Source: Jaenimonas drosophilae
Taxonomy: Eukaryota; Euglenozoa; Kinetoplastea; Trypanosomatida; Trypanosomatidae
Direction of reading: 5' to 3'
DNA length: 11,821 nucleotides
Assembly: GCA_030849065.1 (NCBI GenBank)
Contig: JASAON010001316.1
Location: 1 to 11,821 of the forward strand
Shown here: positions 9,201-11,821 of the stretch, piece by piece
Position numbering within the stretch: the first letter of the stretch is position 1
How the letters are laid out: the number at the start of each line of letters is the position of its first letter
Translations under genes and position numbers: made by a program
The notes under the pieces: generated by a model
The model's database searches: none
Seen by the model: only the letters and a program-made list of their open reading frames with translations
What the model was told of the DNA's origin: nothing

Positions 9201-10260
9201 TTCGCGCGCACCTGCCGTGGACGGCTCCAAGCGCATGATTTTTGTGTGCGTGAACGTTGTGCAGTACCGTGAGCTGTGGGTGAGTGCCCCAGAGGTGATG
9301 TCACATGCTGTGGCGGACTACCAACGCATTGTGCGCCAGTTGATCGTGCGACATGGCTGCTACGAGGTGGATGCGGTGGATGGTATGTTTGTGTTTACCT
9401 GTGAGAGTGCGGATGTTGGGGTGAGAGCTGCGCTTGAGTGTGCGGCTGCGTGTTCCCTCGCAACGCCTGACTCGGAAGCGGTGAATGCTGCCTATTCAGC
9501 GATGGAATGCGGGCTGGATGCACCAGGCTGTGGTGGTGGTTTACGTCTCCGTGTTGCTGTACATTGCGGGACTTCGGCGGCGCGTGGTACGGCCACGCGG
9601 GGTGGCTCCGTGCGATGGAGCGGGGGCGCAGTGGGTGATGTTGTGTGTGCAGCCTCCTCCAGCAGGATTGCTTGGCAGGTGGTGGTGACGCACAGTGCGC
9701 GTCGTGCCATGCAGCATGAGGAGGCGCTCACCTTCAAGTCTCTTGGCTCTGTGACGTTGGGTCGCAGCGGGGTAACACAACTCTTTGCGGTCGGGAGAGT
9801 GGGTGACGATGGCAACACTGGAGTAATTCATCTTGGCTCGGAGAGCACCTCCCAGGTGCTGCAGGTTCTGAAGGCTGGCGTGAATCGCCCCCATGCCGTC
9901 GCGAGCCGTCTGTGCCAGCGGTTCCTTGGTGCGTACCTGACGCGCTGCTGCAGTGGTTTTGATGCGGCATACCTGACTGCGGTCGCACATTGTCTTGGCG
10001 TCTTGGCCGTCAACGTCAGCGAGGACGCTAACCAGCGCGCGTACGAGGAGGCGCTGCTTCGTGCCGTGTGTGGGCGGGTCGGTGCGCTGCTGGAGTGCCG
10101 CCATGGCGTGTGGAGTGATGGCGCGGGTCGCGCCAAACCACCGGGGGTGCGATGGGGCGCCGCGGAGGAAACCTGCGTGGAGCGCTGGGCCGTGGACGCG
10201 GGACTCGCCTCCTCCCCTCTCACACGGAGTAAGAGCGGCAAAGCATTTTGCACGCAATGA
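6289..10260 (+). CDS. Receptor-type adenylate cyclase-like protein with degenerate catalytic site
   Basis: 1323 residues. The frame is open from further upstream, but ATG 6289 is the first ATG after the predicted splice acceptor and starts a signal peptide (about 1-25, ending LAAS). An ectodomain of about 875 residues follows, with sequons at N248, N587, N759 and N858. One membrane helix (about 902-923) precedes a basic RRW stretch. Residues 983-1168 align with the kinetoplastid class III cyclase domain; the ELW, MSHAV and GCYEV blocks match. The catalytic positions do not: the first strand has no Asp (Asn989 instead), GCYEVDAVDG lacks the Lys and places Gly1032 at the second Asp, and GDVVCAASSS (1116-1125) lacks the transition-state Asn and Arg. 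The subdomain insert before LRLRV (1085) is short. A C-terminal module (1204-1273) ends in LECRHG. Family members are surface or flagellar receptors making cAMP; cAMP synthesis by this protein is unlikely. Family assignment is strong, function is inference. Related copies lie upstream at 4259, 2100 and 1. Confidence 0.9.
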   Translation: MPHHRDTLLVALVLLINTLIPLAASVTHVTGVYQTSMLQLTTFYKFYVTGHEAAVKAGSDTLEYEMATSGVGGEQGYNTFKRLSKSNMAMIGPTGTYQTYDLYKSSASVQKHDFIAFGPVAQTSDFEPPNPSYENYIPQILWTMPSEQAQAMALLVRLSERDLFPFRQTFHRTMTLSIGAASQSLYKLVAPKFFCSIRYAVSEHAFNEEDYKKGITDYQPGIVYLYNYAGNSGWNDRLITDTTLISMNSTIATTFEQYYALVKLLQEKVNADHTVLPPENFLTTSPVPGGDATEYAATQDFLTQAADWFAPLMFNYDLLSMMAGWASGTALMQALNKYTGRYVTNRASFFNLMYDSQNSYAVSDLFIGTHGGGMKTCSSEAAKQGMLCNCNHAGNNIWFQRFVKGPIAFDVTSDRGRVFQFGLGKCANLVPPRSDRPSAIPYNELVQTPVPIHVAGISPIDDPMMENLCKQTHDVISRLSNTELYQHESTHAYRGYCVPARVSNMPNQLSAHKKKFVMTSMMGVIPESIETPSTLVLDFIPQVTQPHKTQANLVYLFPTLEQELYVLASYLRGEVKDSSVVCAAVKNSTVSNRIVSILKKTLKTFGVKWTHVVTPTAKLWSSIPAKCTYTFVVGVDEEDAAGLVQYLKSNLKSVVFASFDDLTKYYSGLASALNNAGAAVTDRFVFATNLPSWTATPSDPTAAASSAPLSTVSQFLQSVPVSLHTPAAVRAFIVAMMYDQLSAGSEGATGNLQQVLYDNVSWNVAGMRFGPYSKVCMDVTSTDKTGCRYNYGARGISVWSYTRVTRPITAVLQPAVLPSMAYSSGGVVPNALLHSVSHEHCVQMFDLGSEASGPSSSNRTASSVAVVNEVMLVHQPVTLDGKQHSKSVPMSSQSSFSSLETLLIVVSVILCVALVLVALLLIVRLGILRRWSILQRFNSFRRGNNDPTHLFDARDKQQEESRALQRAAQDSSRAPAVDGSKRMIFVCVNVVQYRELWVSAPEVMSHAVADYQRIVRQLIVRHGCYEVDAVDGMFVFTCESADVGVRAALECAAACSLATPDSEAVNAAYSAMECGLDAPGCGGGLRLRVAVHCGTSAARGTATRGGSVRWSGGAVGDVVCAASSSRIAWQVVVTHSARRAMQHEEALTFKSLGSVTLGRSGVTQLFAVGRVGDDGNTGVIHLGSESTSQVLQVLKAGVNRPHAVASRLCQRFLGAYLTRCCSGFDAAYLTAVAHCLGVLAVNVSEDANQRAYEEALLRAVCGRVGALLECRHGVWSDGAGRAKPPGVRWGAAEETCVERWAVDAGLASSPLTRSKSGKAFCTQ

Positions 10261-10425
10261 ATTGGGGCTGGCCATGTTAGCTCCGTATAACGATAGAGTA
10301 CAGATGACTCACATGCCTTCTCGGTACTGCGTTGTTGTCGTATATAACCAGGAAGCAGTCCAGCGCGATGTTCGCGTGTGGAGCACATCTTTGCTCACAC
10401 GTATGCACAGCGTCATGTCATCACT

Positions 10426-10477
10426 TATCTTTTTTTTTTTTTTACTGTTGCTACTTTCTTTCTTTTTTTTTGCTCAG
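10426..10477 (+). promoter_or_regulatory. Strong pyrimidine tract with AG (candidate splice acceptor and polyadenylation guide)
   Basis: Two long T-runs separated by a short mixed segment are followed by GCTCAG, with the AG at 10476-10477. This is the strongest such tract downstream of the intact gene. It could set the polyadenylation of that gene about 50-150 bases upstream and accept the spliced leader for a downstream transcript. No clear coding region follows within the window, so the downstream partner is unknown. Confidence 0.45.
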
Positions 10478-10728
10478 AAAGAAACGGATGCGTGTCTTGT
10501 TTCGTACGTACGTTTTTGTTCATTTTCTTGTGTGCGTTCACCCTTAGCTCTTGACGTCTGGCATAACCAGCGTTCTAAGGGTGCTGGCAGTTCGAGTGTT
10601 CTCCACCAGCATGACCTACGGAGTTGGAAGTAGTTGTGGAGACCTCTTTTTGTGTTAACGTATGCGTAAGAGCATATGATTGGTGGAGCCTTTTTGTTTG
10701 TTCCGGTTTTTGGACGCGCCTGCCGCCG

Positions 10729-10741
10729 CCCCCCCCCCCCC
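10729..10741 (+). repeat. Poly-C run, 13 bases
   Basis: An uninterrupted run of 13 C follows a short GCC repeat and precedes an A-rich AAATAAAAATAAA segment. Homopolymers of this length are prone to sequencing length errors. It creates spurious proline- and glycine-rich frames on the two strands. Confidence 0.9.
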
Positions 10742-11375
10742 AAATAAAAATAAAGTGTGTGCACGAATACATGAGGACCAATTGCGTTTCTTCTTCTCGT
10801 GCCGTGCCGTGGTTTTCAGTTTCCTGTTGTAACTCGCCGCAAGTGGAGGGATGGGGCTCAAATCACTCGCCATTTCAAAGTCGGTATTCTCTACGTCCAC
10901 TTTACGAAGTGGTACTGTAGAGTGACAGGCAGAGTGCACTCCCCCACGCTGATGTGGTTCATGTACTGACATCATTTTCATGTTTCTATGCAGTGGCCTT
11001 CTCCTGCGCGTAACTTTGCGCAGAAATGCCGATTTTGTAGTTGGATGTGTGGCTGGCTCACCACGTTAGCGGCAAACAAACATTCACACATCATTTTTGA
11101 GCAAGCCTTGGAAACTATGAGTTATACTGAAGTGCAACGTATGAAGTCTCCCCTCCCTTTTTTTCGTTAAGCATCGCGTTGTGAATGGAGGGCGTTTCTA
11201 GCTAACGAAGAGAGGGGGCGGGGGCTTTTGCAGTGGAAGAGACGGGAGAGTCTCTGACATTTGAAGGATCACTTGCTTGTTAGTTGTTATGATGATTTTG
11301 TTGGTTTCCTTTCATCTACTCTACATCGATTTACGATCTCGAAGCTAGGATTGCTTCAAAACCTCCCGCCCATCG

Positions 11376-11402
11376 CCGGTGTTCCACCACGATGTGGACC
11401 GG
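11376..11402. repeat. Imperfect inverted repeat (hairpin)
   Basis: CCGGT, a 3-base bulge and CCAC pair with GTGG and ACCGG around a 6-base loop, nine base pairs in all. A smaller five-pair hairpin (GAAGC/GCTTC) lies at 11341-11357. No neighbouring gene gives a role, and such structures arise by chance at low frequency. Confidence 0.4.
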
Positions 11403-11452
11403 CCCATGGGACCCCAGAAGGTGAATGGGTCGTGATTCTCAAATTTTTTTTT

Positions 11453-11821
11453 TTACTTTGTTACGGAAATACCTCTAGGCAAAATGATGAAAACTGAGTG
11501 AATCACACGATGAAAACGTGAGGGATTGGGTAGTCCAGTAAAACGGTGAACTGAAAATGCCATCTCAATAATGCCCTCCCTTCTCTGAGGTCTTGCTAGT
11601 AGCACTCTATTCTCTTTTGGCTGTGCATCACGAAGCTTAGCCAATGTCGGCATACCGTCATCGGATGTTGTAGTACGCAACGTATAGGAGTTCCAGGCGC
11701 GTGGTGGAGGGAGAGTGGGGTCGCTTGCGAATCTGAACTGCTGAACGTGCACACCACCAGGTGCTTGTCCTTCATCGAGAGTGTGCGTTTGCACATACAG
11801 GGGTTCTCGTTCGTCCCGGTC
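11453..11821 (-). other. Antisense open frame running off the right edge, unrecognised
   Basis: On the - strand one frame is open from the window edge to a TAA at 11455-11453, about 122 codons, with no ATG at its left end. I do not recognise the product. There is no clear membrane segment, the composition is mixed and basic, and it contains a proline cluster (LPPPRAW). The stop is followed at once by a run of A on that strand, which would fit the 3' end of a non-LTR retroposon, but no zinc-finger, RNase H or reverse transcriptase motif is seen. It may be a chance frame, or the 3' end of a convergent gene starting outside the window. Confidence 0.2.

Larger units (their letters stand above)
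10261..11452. other. 3' flank of the intact gene, no convincing gene
   Basis: The 3' untranslated region presumably lies between 10261 and the pyrimidine tract at 10426, since kinetoplastid polyadenylation is coupled to the next splice acceptor. Beyond that, short frames appear on both strands, none with recognisable content. Their translations are dominated by homopolymer effects (poly-T, poly-C). A paired hairpin is visible at 11376-11402, and T-runs occur at 10430-10470 and near 11444-11455. Confidence 0.55.

Noticed and set aside
9541..10275. Long reverse-strand frame of 244 codons opposite the tail of the intact gene
   Set aside because: It lies within the GC-rich coding region and reads as low-complexity Arg/Ala/Pro/Thr sequence, a shadow of the real frame.
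10624..10920. 98-codon ORF downstream of the intact gene
   Set aside because: It runs through the 13-base C homopolymer, giving a proline run, and has no recognisable content.
1..11821. CRISPR array, insertion sequence or bacterial operon
   Set aside because: No spaced short repeats, transposase or terminal inverted repeats, and no ribosome binding sites; the gene family and splice signals are kinetoplastid.

Overview
The window looks like nuclear DNA of a kinetoplastid, most likely a Trypanosoma species. The one long intact gene encodes a large receptor with the layout of kinetoplastid receptor-type adenylate cyclases (the GRESAG4/ESAG4 superfamily). It has no introns, and its first ATG is preceded by a pyrimidine-rich tract and an AG, as expected for trans-splicing. 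Long stretches between genes are G+T-rich on the + strand. The species cannot be fixed from the sequence; T. vivax is only a guess. One ambiguous base (n at 1260) points to a draft assembly.

Layout, all on the + strand. 1-194 is the 3' end of a family member that begins outside the window. 195-2099 is GT-rich spacer. 2100-2462 is an isolated, frameshifted C-terminal remnant of a second copy, sharing a near-identical direct repeat with the window start. 2463-4258 is spacer. 4259-5636 is a third copy, a clear pseudogene: its ectodomain start carries stops and frameshifts and is joined directly to the C-terminal tail module, with the equivalent of about 850 codons missing. 5637-6288 is spacer with a possible fragment of a membrane-protein reading frame and the splice signal of the next gene. 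6289-10260 is the intact gene (1323 residues). 10261-11821 is mostly 3' flank with poly-pyrimidine and poly-C tracts; a weak antisense reading frame runs off the right edge.

The main observation concerns the intact gene. It keeps the receptor architecture (signal peptide, about 875-residue ectodomain, one membrane helix, cytoplasmic class III cyclase fold), but every catalytic signature I can align is changed: the two metal-binding Asp, the adenine-contacting Lys and the transition-state Asn/Arg. It therefore reads as a conserved pseudo-cyclase receptor, perhaps with a signalling, scaffold or surface role rather than cAMP synthesis. The surrounding broken copies show a tandem family evolving by duplication, internal deletion and decay.
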